A DNA stretch of 64,000 bases, taken from assembly GCA_001507425.1 (NCBI GenBank), contig LMAJ01000003.1:248001-312000 (forward strand), written 5' to 3'. Source of the DNA: Flavobacteriaceae bacterium CRH. GTDB lineage: Bacteria > Bacteroidota > Bacteroidia > Flavobacteriales > Flavobacteriaceae. The position numbers and the translations under genes were made by a program. The notes under the pieces were generated by a model. It was not told the DNA's origin. It made no database searches and saw only the letters and a list, made by a program, of their open reading frames with translations. This document shows, piece by piece, positions 54,830-63,668 of this stretch. Every line of letters begins with the position of its first letter. Position 1 is the first letter of the stretch.

Positions 54830-56746
54830 ATGAAAAAACTTATAGTCCCAACTATTTCCTTGTTTTTATTTACTTCTTTTTTATTTGCACAAAAAAGCAT
54901 AGATCCTACTAACGACGACATTTTACTGGCCAAATCTCTTAGGGAAAAATACAAGAAAGATGATGTAGCCATTCTTGAAAGTAACGAAATTATTTCTTTT
55001 GAACTTGACAGTAAAAAATCAAAAGTCATAGTTAAAAATGTTACTAACGAAATTTTGATGAATATAAATCATAGAGCTGATATTAGTAAATATGAGTTTT
55101 ATGATAGTGAATCAAAAATTCAAACCTTCAATTTAAAATATAGAAATCAAAAAGACACAAAATTTCCTGTAAAAGATGAATTTTATAAGGATAAAGATTT
55201 GTTTTATAATGATGCCCGTGTGAAATATATGAATGTAGATTTTCCGGTTCAGGGGTATACTTATAGCTATGAACTTGAAAAGACTTATGATGACGCCAAG
55301 TATTTTACTTCGATGTATTTTAATGATCAGTTTCCGGTAATAAAAAAGACAATTAGTTTTATCGTTCCTGATTGGTTGAGCCTTGATCTTAAGGAATTTA
55401 ATTTTGCAGGTAATGTTATTTCAAAAGTAGAGTCACGAGATAAAAACAGTACAACCTACACGTATACAATGCAAAATATTGATGCTTATTATAAAGATAA
55501 TAATGCACCGGGCAGAACTTACATTTATCCTCATATTTTAATAATTGCAAAATCATTTAAGAATAAAGATCAGGACGTTCCTCTTTTTAACTCCACTGCT
55601 GATTTGTATAAATGGTATAAATCGTTAACAGATTCGATGAAAGACGATACTAGTTTTTTAAAGAATAAAGTATTAGAACTTACTTCATCGGCAAAAACTG
55701 ATGATGAAAAAATTAAAAACATTTATTATTGGGTTCAGGATAATATCAGATATATAGCATTTGAAGATGGAATAGCGGGGTTTAAACCCGATGAGTCTAA
55801 TAATGTTTTTGAGAAACGTTATGGCGATTGTAAAGGAATGGCAAATTTAAGCAAGCAAATGCTAAAATTAGCAGGGTTTGATGCGAGATTAAGCTGGATA
55901 GGAACAAAACATATTTCGTATGATTACAGTACACCTTCTTTAGCGGTTGACAATCATATGATTTGTACTTTGTTTTATAAAGGAAAGAAATACTTTGTTG
56001 ATGGAACTGAAAAATATGGTTCGTTTGGAGAAAATGCAGAAAGGATTCAAAATAAAGAAGTGATGATAGAAGATGGAGATAATTTTATTGTTGAAAAAGT
56101 TCCGGTCACAAACAGCGAAGTAAATAAAGAAATTTATAACGCCAAATTAAGTATTGAAAATGATAAATTGAAAGGCATTTGTTCTAAAGTTTATGCAGGA
56201 GAGAGCCGTACGCAATTTTTGAATATTATTAATTCTTTTGAAAATGATAAAAAAGGTGAAACGCTGGAAAAATACCTTTCAAGAAGTGATAAAAATATTT
56301 TAGCCGCCAATATTAAAACATCAGATTTAAAAAACAGAGACGAGAAGATTCTAATTGATTATAATATTGATGTAGCAAATAAGGTATCAAGATTTGATAA
56401 TGACATTTATATAGACCTTGAATATATGAATGAATACAAAAATCTTGAATTTAAAGACAGAAAAACAGATTATGAGTTAGATTATAAAACAAATTATGAA
56501 TCGAATGTAGTATTGACAATTCCAGAAGGATATAAACTTGCAAAGTTGCCTGAAAATTTAGCTGTAAATGAAAAAGATTTTAATATTCTTATATCATTTA
56601 AACAAGTAGGAAATGAAATTATCTATAATAAGATATTCATATTTAAAAATGCAGTCATAAAAGCTAATGAAATGACAAAATGGAATGAATTCAATAAAAA
56701 CCTTAATACAATTTATAATCAACAAATAATATTTTCTAAATCATAA
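54830..56746 (+). CDS. DUF3857/transglutaminase-like exported protein, triad intact
   Basis: The protein has 638 aa from the ATG at 54830 (a TTG at 54827 precedes it). It has a signal peptide (LFLFTSFLFAQ), a DUF3857 beta domain (about 45-220) and a transglutaminase-like core (about 270-400). The triad is complete: C334 in RYGDCKGMANLSKQML, H376 in VDNHMIC, D391 in YFVDGTEKYG. A C-terminal DUF3858-like beta region follows. The substrate is unknown; family enzymes act on envelope or exported proteins. Paired with the next gene, 3 bp away. Confidence 0.88.
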   Translation: MKKLIVPTISLFLFTSFLFAQKSIDPTNDDILLAKSLREKYKKDDVAILESNEIISFELDSKKSKVIVKNVTNEILMNINHRADISKYEFYDSESKIQTFNLKYRNQKDTKFPVKDEFYKDKDLFYNDARVKYMNVDFPVQGYTYSYELEKTYDDAKYFTSMYFNDQFPVIKKTISFIVPDWLSLDLKEFNFAGNVISKVESRDKNSTTYTYTMQNIDAYYKDNNAPGRTYIYPHILIIAKSFKNKDQDVPLFNSTADLYKWYKSLTDSMKDDTSFLKNKVLELTSSAKTDDEKIKNIYYWVQDNIRYIAFEDGIAGFKPDESNNVFEKRYGDCKGMANLSKQMLKLAGFDARLSWIGTKHISYDYSTPSLAVDNHMICTLFYKGKKYFVDGTEKYGSFGENAERIQNKEVMIEDGDNFIVEKVPVTNSEVNKEIYNAKLSIENDKLKGICSKVYAGESRTQFLNIINSFENDKKGETLEKYLSRSDKNILAANIKTSDLKNRDEKILIDYNIDVANKVSRFDNDIYIDLEYMNEYKNLEFKDRKTDYELDYKTNYESNVVLTIPEGYKLAKLPENLAVNEKDFNILISFKQVGNEIIYNKIFIFKNAVIKANEMTKWNEFNKNLNTIYNQQIIFSKS

Positions 56747-56749
56747 TAC

Positions 56750-58903
56750 ATGAATAAACTATTACTTTTTCTTTTTATTACCCTATGCATTCCGTCTTAT
56801 TCGCAAGACAAAGCAGAAATTAAAGAATTTTTTTGGGGCAAAACAGATTCTTATAAAGCAACTACACAAATACCTGAAAAATGGAAAAACGAATCGGCAG
56901 TTATTATTTATAAATACGAACATTATAACTATCATAATTCCGGCAGCAAAGTAATATATACTGCGGCATTTAGAAAACGCATTAAACTTCAGGACCAGGC
57001 AGCAATCAAAGAATTTTCGGAATTTTCATTTAATGATAAATTTTATTCCACTAAAGGATATCGATATAAACAAGCGACTACTTTTTTGGGCGTTAAAATA
57101 ATCAAGCCCAACGGAAATGAAATTGAAATTGATGTTGATAAAGAAGCTAAAAAACTCGATGAAGAAAAGAAACTGGCGATAAATAATCTTGAAATTGGAG
57201 ATATTTTAGATTACTATTATTACTCTTACGAACCATTTGCAAGCTTATATCTTAGTTTTGATCCTGTTGAAACTACTTTGGGAGATGTTTACCCAATCAT
57301 AAACAAGAAGATCCAGTTTACAGCTGAAGATGATTTTTATGTAAATTTTAATACCTATAATGGCGCACCTGATTTAAAAGAGGTCCCTTCTGAGAAAAAG
57401 CATATAAAACAATATGTATTAGAGGCAAAAGATATTGAAAAAAATGAGTTTCCGAGATGGTTTTATCCTTTGGCAGAAATGCCGTGTTATAAATTTCAGG
57501 TTTATTTTGCCAAAAACAGAAACTTTACCAAATATACTTATGCTGATGTATTCATTCCGTCAGAGGATGTTTTTTTGAAAAAAACCGTATCTAAAGATGA
57601 TATATTTAATTACTATAAAGAGCAATTTCAGGCTGTTTTTGATCTTGGCGAAACTTTGAAATTTTTAAAAGGAAAGACTTTTGCAAGCGATGAAGAAAAA
57701 GTAAAAGCAGTTTATGAATTTGCAAGACATAATTATTATACCCAATATATTGAATCAGCTGTAATAAAAGAGGCAGATATTTTTTATCCGTATGCATTGT
57801 ACAAGAACCCAATTTATATTTCTGATGACAGATATTTCGTCAATTACTTTATGGCATTTTTAAAAGAGTTTAAAATTGACTATAATATTTTATTAGCAAC
57901 AAGCAGATTCAATGGTTCTATAGATGATTTGTTAATTCGTAAAAATGTGAATATTGTATTGAGAATTAATACGCCAAAACCAATTTATTTAGAATCTTTT
58001 ACTCCTTTTTCTATGCCTGGAACTTTTGATAGTTCTCTCGAAAATTCTAAGGGTTATATACTTGATATTATTAAAAATAAAAAAATCACAAGTGCTCAGG
58101 AAGTAATGTTGCCATCTACAACCGCCAGTGATAATGTAACGAAGGTAGAAACAAATGTTTCATTAGCTTCAGATCTGACAGATTTAAATGTAAAAAGAAC
58201 TTCTTCGTATTTTGGACATTTTAAAAATGATGAACAATACAGAAAATTGAAGTTTTACGATTATGTAAACGAAGATTATGAAAAGTACAAAACCGAAACA
58301 ATTTTAGATAAAGTAGGCAGCAAAAAGAAGCAGGAACAATACCGTAAAGAATTTGATGCTTTAATAAATAAATTAAAAGATAAACAAAAAGAAGCAGAGA
58401 AAAAAGCTGTATCTGATGAATTTGATTTTGAAATTGAAGATCCTTCTATAGCGATTTTAAATACAGGACGATATGGAGATGATACTCCTTTTTCGTATGA
58501 GGAAAAATTTAATATTAAAAACAACTTGATAAAAAAGGCCGGAGAGAATTATATCGTTGAAATTGGTAAAATGCTAACAGGACAGGTTGAAATTGATAAA
58601 AAAGAAACAGATCGTAAAAATAATATTTATATGTCTTTTCCAAGATCTTTTGAAAATAAAATTGTTTTTGAAGTACCGGCAGGATTTGCGATTTCAGGAA
58701 TAGAAAAATTAAATAAAAATGTTAAAAATGCTACTGGTCAATTTACAAGTACTGCTGTTTTAACAGATGGTAAATTAGTAATTACAACAAAAAAACAGTA
58801 CAATAACTATTACGAACCGAATAGTAATTGGAAAGAAATGATAGCTTTTTTAGAAGCTGCATATCAATTTACACAGGAAAAGATATTGCTTAAAAAACAA
58901 TAA
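56750..58903 (+). CDS. DUF3857/transglutaminase-like paralogue, triad lost
   Basis: The protein has 717 aa with a signal peptide (FITLCIPSYSQ). It has the same domain order as its neighbour, but at the active site it reads PIYISDDRYFVNYFMAFL instead of YGDCKG..: an aspartate (D359/D360) stands where Cys should be. The His position is in NVNIVLRI and the Asp region in PIYLESF, so His and Asp are also gone. It carries an extra coiled-coil-like stretch rich in K and E (about 520-560). It is probably a non-catalytic partner of the first protein. Confidence 0.85.
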   Translation: MNKLLLFLFITLCIPSYSQDKAEIKEFFWGKTDSYKATTQIPEKWKNESAVIIYKYEHYNYHNSGSKVIYTAAFRKRIKLQDQAAIKEFSEFSFNDKFYSTKGYRYKQATTFLGVKIIKPNGNEIEIDVDKEAKKLDEEKKLAINNLEIGDILDYYYYSYEPFASLYLSFDPVETTLGDVYPIINKKIQFTAEDDFYVNFNTYNGAPDLKEVPSEKKHIKQYVLEAKDIEKNEFPRWFYPLAEMPCYKFQVYFAKNRNFTKYTYADVFIPSEDVFLKKTVSKDDIFNYYKEQFQAVFDLGETLKFLKGKTFASDEEKVKAVYEFARHNYYTQYIESAVIKEADIFYPYALYKNPIYISDDRYFVNYFMAFLKEFKIDYNILLATSRFNGSIDDLLIRKNVNIVLRINTPKPIYLESFTPFSMPGTFDSSLENSKGYILDIIKNKKITSAQEVMLPSTTASDNVTKVETNVSLASDLTDLNVKRTSSYFGHFKNDEQYRKLKFYDYVNEDYEKYKTETILDKVGSKKKQEQYRKEFDALINKLKDKQKEAEKKAVSDEFDFEIEDPSIAILNTGRYGDDTPFSYEEKFNIKNNLIKKAGENYIVEIGKMLTGQVEIDKKETDRKNNIYMSFPRSFENKIVFEVPAGFAISGIEKLNKNVKNATGQFTSTAVLTDGKLVITTKKQYNNYYEPNSNWKEMIAFLEAAYQFTQEKILLKKQ

Positions 58904-58916
58904 TAATTTCATTAAG

Positions 58917-58952
58917 AAAGACCCAATCCATTAAGTTAGATTGGGTCTTTTT
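58917..58952 (+). terminator. Terminator of the DUF3857 pair
   Basis: AAAGACCCAATC (58917-58928) pairs with GATTGGGTCTTT (58939-58950) around ten bases, then T residues. Confidence 0.92.
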
Positions 58953-58989
58953 GTAAATAAATTTAGTAGATCATAATTTTTTGTGATTT

Positions 58990-59952
58990 CTAAAAAAGTA
59001 AATCTACTTGAGTATTTATTTTATCCATGTAGTAATCTATTTTTCGAATAGCCCTGTTAAAAAATAGATTTTGTTCTTTGATTCCTGATTGTCCTAAAGG
59101 TTTTGAATTGATAATTTGCTGTTTAAAAAATTGATGTACATTTTTACAGCTATCTTCATTATCAGTTATAAAATATCCTAAAAGGGTATATGGAACAAAC
59201 ATCATTAGTTTTTCTTCAGTTTCAATGAGCATATTGTTGTTTAATAAAATAAGCTCATTATAATAAATTCTAAACTTGTTTTGTGGCTTGTTCGATTTTT
59301 CCTGAATTAAATTTATTATTCTTTTTAAATCTTTACACAATGCATTGGCATTTTTAAGATTTAATAATCCGGCCTCATAAAAATATAATATTTGTTGTAA
59401 GCTACTATTAATGGTTGTATCATTCCATATCTCGTTGACAGTTACATTTTCATAGACATTTTTTAGTTTCTCCATGTATTCTGTAAAAGATTCCTCAATA
59501 ATAAAATTTTCAAAAGCAACTTTCTTTTGATTTGTGTTTAAAAGATTTATCCATACAAAAGCTTTAAATTTTGATAAAATAGTTCCATCCATAAAATAAA
59601 ATAACGGAATGTCTTTTGCCGAATAATAAAGCACGCTGTTTGGGTTTTTGGTCAATATCTGAATTTGTTCTGCCGATCTTTTGAAGTATTGTAACATGTC
59701 TTTTAATGTTTCAATTTCTATTGTTTTTTCGACAATAACCTTTTCTTCTTTCATGAACAAATTATCCAAAGAAATGCTGAAATGATGAGCTAGTCTAATG
59801 GTTTCATCTATAGAGAACTTACTCTTTCCTGATATTCTTCGATGCGAGGCGTCATAGCTAATTTCTAAAACCGCAGCAATTTCATCAATTAAAGAAACGG
59901 ACTTAGGAGTTTTGCTTCGTATGACTTTTAAAAATGATTCTTGATATTTCAT
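58990..59952 (-). CDS. HTH regulator with large helical C-terminal domain
   Basis: The protein has 320 aa. An N-terminal Xre/BetR-like helix-turn-helix (about 18-70: LIDEIAAVLEISYDASHRR, IDETIRLAHHFSISLDNLF) is followed by a helical region of about 240 residues without a recognised ligand fold, probably TPR-like or sensory. Divergent from the phosphatidyltransferase gene, with operator-like sites in between, so it probably controls that gene and itself. The DNA-binding part is solid; the ligand is unknown. Confidence 0.8.
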   Translation of the reverse strand: MKYQESFLKVIRSKTPKSVSLIDEIAAVLEISYDASHRRISGKSKFSIDETIRLAHHFSISLDNLFMKEEKVIVEKTIEIETLKDMLQYFKRSAEQIQILTKNPNSVLYYSAKDIPLFYFMDGTILSKFKAFVWINLLNTNQKKVAFENFIIEESFTEYMEKLKNVYENVTVNEIWNDTTINSSLQQILYFYEAGLLNLKNANALCKDLKRIINLIQEKSNKPQNKFRIYYNELILLNNNMLIETEEKLMMFVPYTLLGYFITDNEDSCKNVHQFFKQQIINSKPLGQSGIKEQNLFFNRAIRKIDYYMDKINTQVDLLF

Positions 59953-59956
59953 AATT

Positions 59957-60021
59957 TGCGATAATCACAAATATAGTAAATATGTTTATTGATTTTAGCA
60001 AAAATATATGTGATAATTGCA
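59957..60021. promoter_or_regulatory. Paired operator-like sites between regulator and phosphatidyltransferase
   Basis: TGCGATAATCACA (59957-59969) and TGTGATAATTGCA (60009-60021) are variants of a palindrome TGTGAT-A-ATCACA; the first has one mismatch, the second two. The centres are 52 bp apart, close to five helical turns. The first ends next to the regulator start. A dimer of the divergent regulator is the likely binder; inference. Confidence 0.5.
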
Positions 60022-60053
60022 ATAGGTTTGCTGGAAATTATTAAACTATAAAA

Positions 60054-60656
60054 ATGAAAAAAGTTCCTTTATTGCTCATTGGTATTCGACTATTGCTGGG
60101 TTTCGTAATGATTTTAATTGCGAATAGTAATTTTGTCAATGTTAGAATTTTGTTGGTATTATTAATGATATTTGGTTTACTAACAGATATTTTTGATGGT
60201 ATTATTGCTCGTAAAGTTGGAGTCTCATCTGAAAAATTACGTCGAATGGATAGTCAGGTTGATCTTGTTTTTTGGATTTGTGTAGGTTGGTGTGCTTGGT
60301 TATTAAATCCTGAAATTATTATTGAACATAAATATGCTATAATTTCAATTTTTGTAATGGAAGGCCTGACTTATGTTTTTAGTTTTCTAAAATTTAAAAA
60401 AGAAACCTGTACACACGCTCTTTTGTCTAAATTATGGGGTATAACCTTATTGGTTGCATTTGTTTCAATGATTGGTTTTGGTCATGCCGGAATTCCTTTT
60501 TTTCTTGCAGTATTTTTTGGAATTATTGGACACATTGATGTTTATCTGATAATTTATTTTTTACCTAAATGGACACATGATGTTCCTAGTTCATACCATG
60601 CTTACTTGATTAGAGAAGGAAAATCAATTAAGAGGCATAAGTTGTTTAATGGGTAA
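60054..60656 (+). CDS. CDP-alcohol phosphatidyltransferase-family protein
   Basis: The protein has 200 aa with about six membrane helices. The motif reads TDIFDGIIARKVGVSSEKLR followed by RMDSQVD: all four metal-binding aspartates and the AR pair of the D-G-x2-A-R-x8-G-x3-D-x3-D signature are there, but the second glycine is leucine. Family members join a CDP-linked lipid to an alcohol in the inner membrane. Whether the leucine changes activity or substrate is unknown. Single gene, divergent from the regulator. Confidence 0.82.
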   Translation: MKKVPLLLIGIRLLLGFVMILIANSNFVNVRILLVLLMIFGLLTDIFDGIIARKVGVSSEKLRRMDSQVDLVFWICVGWCAWLLNPEIIIEHKYAIISIFVMEGLTYVFSFLKFKKETCTHALLSKLWGITLLVAFVSMIGFGHAGIPFFLAVFFGIIGHIDVYLIIYFLPKWTHDVPSSYHAYLIREGKSIKRHKLFNG

Positions 60657-60724
60657 AGTTTCTGTCATAAGTGATAAAAAAAACAATTTATTGGGGGCTT
60701 TTTTAATATGAAATCCTTAAATTT

Positions 60725-62485
60725 TTAATTTAACGCTAAATCCTTTACTTCAATAATTTCTTTTAAAGAAACAGGAGTTCCATTTTTAGCAAAACCTTCA
60801 AGTATTACTTCAAATGTTCCTGAAAGGTCTGATGTGTAAAATGAATTGTTATTCTGACTATTGATTTTTACTTCAGGATTCCAAAATAATTGATTTCTGA
60901 AATCAGGAATTCTTTCGTTATCAGCTAAGTTTACGTAACTTATTTTATTATATATTTTTTTAAGCTGTGGTCGTAAAATTGAAGTTTTTAAGATGGAACT
61001 TCCAGATTGTGTACTTTTAAAATCTTTATCGAATGTTGTAAAACTAATTAACCCATTAAAAGATTTTGGCCCTACATAATATCTCCCTATAATTACTTCA
61101 ACTTTGTAGACATTTTTCATGTTATAAGTCATCAATTCATTCTGATTTTCTAAATATAATCCATCTATTAATACTAATGCAGGCTCAGGCAATTGAGGAA
61201 AAATATTTGGATTATTTACATGAAGATAAGCTTTGTCATCTTTTGGTTTGTTGTAAACTTCAATTACAACTTCTGTAAAGGTTTCTCTTAATGTTTTAAA
61301 TCTAGTGTAATTATCTAATATATATTCTTTTGCAATAGGATAATAAAACGGATCATAATTTGGAGCTTTAGAGATATTATCTATTTTTTTATGATAATAA
61401 GCATTTTCTATCTGGCTCGAGATAGATCTGTTAACCAAGTCATCTTTTATCGAAAAGGATAAATTTTCATCAGAAATAAAAGAGAGTTTAGAATAGTCAA
61501 TTTGGGGTAAATTATTTAGTGAAATGGAATAATGAGAAGCCTGATCATCAATTATCTGGATTGTAATATCAGGGCTGTAACTTGCTCTGTCTATATAAAA
61601 GATGAAGTTACCTGCAGAATCTGTTTTAACTGATTTAAAAACAAACGATTTGCCCGGAAGAGAAAGTGCAACTGTAATATTATCTACTTTGTCAATATTA
61701 TTTTTTGCTGTAATCTTGCCGGAAATAATTTCTCCCCTAAGTTCAGGCAATACAATTTTCGATTCGGGATTTTGTACATCAATAATTGCATTCGATTTGT
61801 TTTCAGAAAAAGTTTTTGCAGAAATTTGACTACTGGTTGGCAGATGGTCTATTTTTCTTACGGATAGAGAATATGCACCGTCTTTAAAAAGAGGATTTAC
61901 AGATTCAATTTTCAGATCAACCAATTCCCTGTTTGTAAATGTTTTTTTATTAAGATTGAATTTTAGACTTTCACTGGTTATATTGTTATTTGTCGAAATG
62001 TTTTCATTTGTACTAACAGCCGGATCTGAGTTTCCCTGATTTGTTTTTACGATGGTGCCAGAAGCACTTTTTTCGTCCATATTAAAAGGATTGATTATCG
62101 TGATATCTATCTGAAAAAGATCTGAAGTCGGTTTATTAAGCATCCAGTCAGTATAGGCAATAAGTTTGTATTTTCCTGATTTTAGAGTTGTTGGAATAAA
62201 ATAATCACCTTGTCCGCAAGAATTTTCTAAAGCAATTTTAGTTTTTAATACAGATTTTTTATTGCTGTCTACAATTTCAACATAAGCTATTTTGCTTAAT
62301 ATGCTCGGAGTTTTGTCTGACGATTTTAAGCAATAAACCTTGTACAAAAGAGTTTCTCCCGAAACAAACGTTGATCCGTTTGCATGAAGATAGATTGACT
62401 CATCTACAATAATTAGTTTTTGCGCACTAACTAATTGTGTGCTTATTATAGCAAACAATAAAAGGATTTGTTTTATTCTGTCCAA
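60725..62485 (-). CDS. Exported MG2-like protein of a TonB receptor operon
   Basis: The protein has 586 aa with a signal peptide (LLLFAIISTQLVSAQ). Residues about 30-135 resemble the macroglobulin MG2 domain (VSGETLLYKVYC, SGKYKLIAYTDWMLN); a further beta-sandwich and a plug-like stretch (PEPALVLIDGLYL, GPKSFNGLISFTTF) follow. The start is a TTG at 62485, overlapping the DUF4249 gene by 13 bp; an in-frame stop lies five codons upstream, so no earlier start exists. It probably acts at the outer membrane with the DUF4249 lipoprotein. Confidence 0.78.
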   Translation of the reverse strand: MDRIKQILLLFAIISTQLVSAQKLIIVDESIYLHANGSTFVSGETLLYKVYCLKSSDKTPSILSKIAYVEIVDSNKKSVLKTKIALENSCGQGDYFIPTTLKSGKYKLIAYTDWMLNKPTSDLFQIDITIINPFNMDEKSASGTIVKTNQGNSDPAVSTNENISTNNNITSESLKFNLNKKTFTNRELVDLKIESVNPLFKDGAYSLSVRKIDHLPTSSQISAKTFSENKSNAIIDVQNPESKIVLPELRGEIISGKITAKNNIDKVDNITVALSLPGKSFVFKSVKTDSAGNFIFYIDRASYSPDITIQIIDDQASHYSISLNNLPQIDYSKLSFISDENLSFSIKDDLVNRSISSQIENAYYHKKIDNISKAPNYDPFYYPIAKEYILDNYTRFKTLRETFTEVVIEVYNKPKDDKAYLHVNNPNIFPQLPEPALVLIDGLYLENQNELMTYNMKNVYKVEVIIGRYYVGPKSFNGLISFTTFDKDFKSTQSGSSILKTSILRPQLKKIYNKISYVNLADNERIPDFRNQLFWNPEVKINSQNNNSFYTSDLSGTFEVILEGFAKNGTPVSLKEIIEVKDLALN

Positions 62486-63654
62486 AATGAAGGTATTACG
62501 TTAGATGAAAAAATAGTGCAGTCCCCGCATGGAGCATTCACCATATAATATGGAGTAGACTCATCTATTAATGTTATGTAATTATTTTCAAGGTCATACA
62601 TCATAGTTCCTCCGGCACAAGGAGGATCGCTAAATCCCCAACAAAAATTATAGAACCTATTCGTACAATCTGTGTAATAAGGGGGAAGGGATTCACCCGG
62701 AAATAAGTCTTTATAGTTAAAAAACATTCTTTTTGATGAAAACGAAGAGACATCAAAAAAGCCAATAACCTTAGAATCTGAATCATTAATGCATTTAATA
62801 TTTCCGTTTATAAAACCAGGTTGTTTTGGAGATAAAATACCTCCGGAGCTTGAGATTTCTTTTAATGTTTTATAGAAAGTATACGATTCGATATTTTGAA
62901 CATATTGTTTTACTAAAATACTATAGCGATGGCTAATAATATAATTTTGATCGCTAATAAACCTAATAGGAAAATCTACTCTGTCTTCTTGCAAGTTTGT
63001 AGTTGTAGATTGCAGGATGTCTGTTGAATTTTTAACAGAATAACATATTTTTTTGTTTGTTTCGTTAGGTACCTGAGTTACTTCTCTTGGCCCGGTAATA
63101 ATTAATTTATAATGATACCATTTTGGGGTAATTATTTTATAAGCTTCTTCATATTCATATCTGTAATATTTTGAAGTGTTAGCAGGATCATAACTTTTTA
63201 CATTAATTTGAACCCCTCTGCCTTCTTTTGGATCCGTAATTACTTTTGATGTTACGCTTTCTATTTCTGTTTCTGTAGTTAATGTTTGATTTGATGATTG
63301 ATACTTTTTCCCGTCAGCTGTCGAGATTTCAAGAGTATATTCAGTATTTGGTAATGCTTTAAATGGAGTTTCAGATATATATTTCCCGTCAGCTTCCTGA
63401 AAATGATACGTATTTCCTTTATTATCATTAACGTTTACGTTTGCTCCAACTACAGTTTTTATTCCTTCCTCTTCAAATTTTGCAGTTTTTGTTAGTTTTA
63501 TTTCTTGATTTTTAAGTTCATTAGTTATTGTTGCCTCAACTACTAAAGCCTCTTCATAAGTATTTGTCTGAAGATTGTAAGCATCAGTACAACTACTAAT
63601 TAGTGTGCTTAATAGTAAAAAAAACAGGATTTTATAAACATAGATGGTTTTCAT
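62473..63654 (-). CDS. DUF4249 lipoprotein
   Basis: The protein has 393 aa with a lipoprotein signal (LLLSTLISSC, C22). The DUF4249 pattern is clear: EEALVVEATITNELKNQEIK, an Ig-like region ending in YTLEISTADGKKY, and a cysteine-rich C-terminus (CTNRFYNFCWGFSDPPCAGG, CGDC). The family accompanies TonB-dependent receptors, as SusD does SusC, but with unknown ligands. It starts 14 bp after the receptor stop. Confidence 0.88.
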   Translation of the reverse strand: MKTIYVYKILFFLLLSTLISSCTDAYNLQTNTYEEALVVEATITNELKNQEIKLTKTAKFEEEGIKTVVGANVNVNDNKGNTYHFQEADGKYISETPFKALPNTEYTLEISTADGKKYQSSNQTLTTETEIESVTSKVITDPKEGRGVQINVKSYDPANTSKYYRYEYEEAYKIITPKWYHYKLIITGPREVTQVPNETNKKICYSVKNSTDILQSTTTNLQEDRVDFPIRFISDQNYIISHRYSILVKQYVQNIESYTFYKTLKEISSSGGILSPKQPGFINGNIKCINDSDSKVIGFFDVSSFSSKRMFFNYKDLFPGESLPPYYTDCTNRFYNFCWGFSDPPCAGGTMMYDLENNYITLIDESTPYYMVNAPCGDCTIFSSNVIPSFWTE

Positions 63655-63668
63655 ACCCTTTGAGTCTG

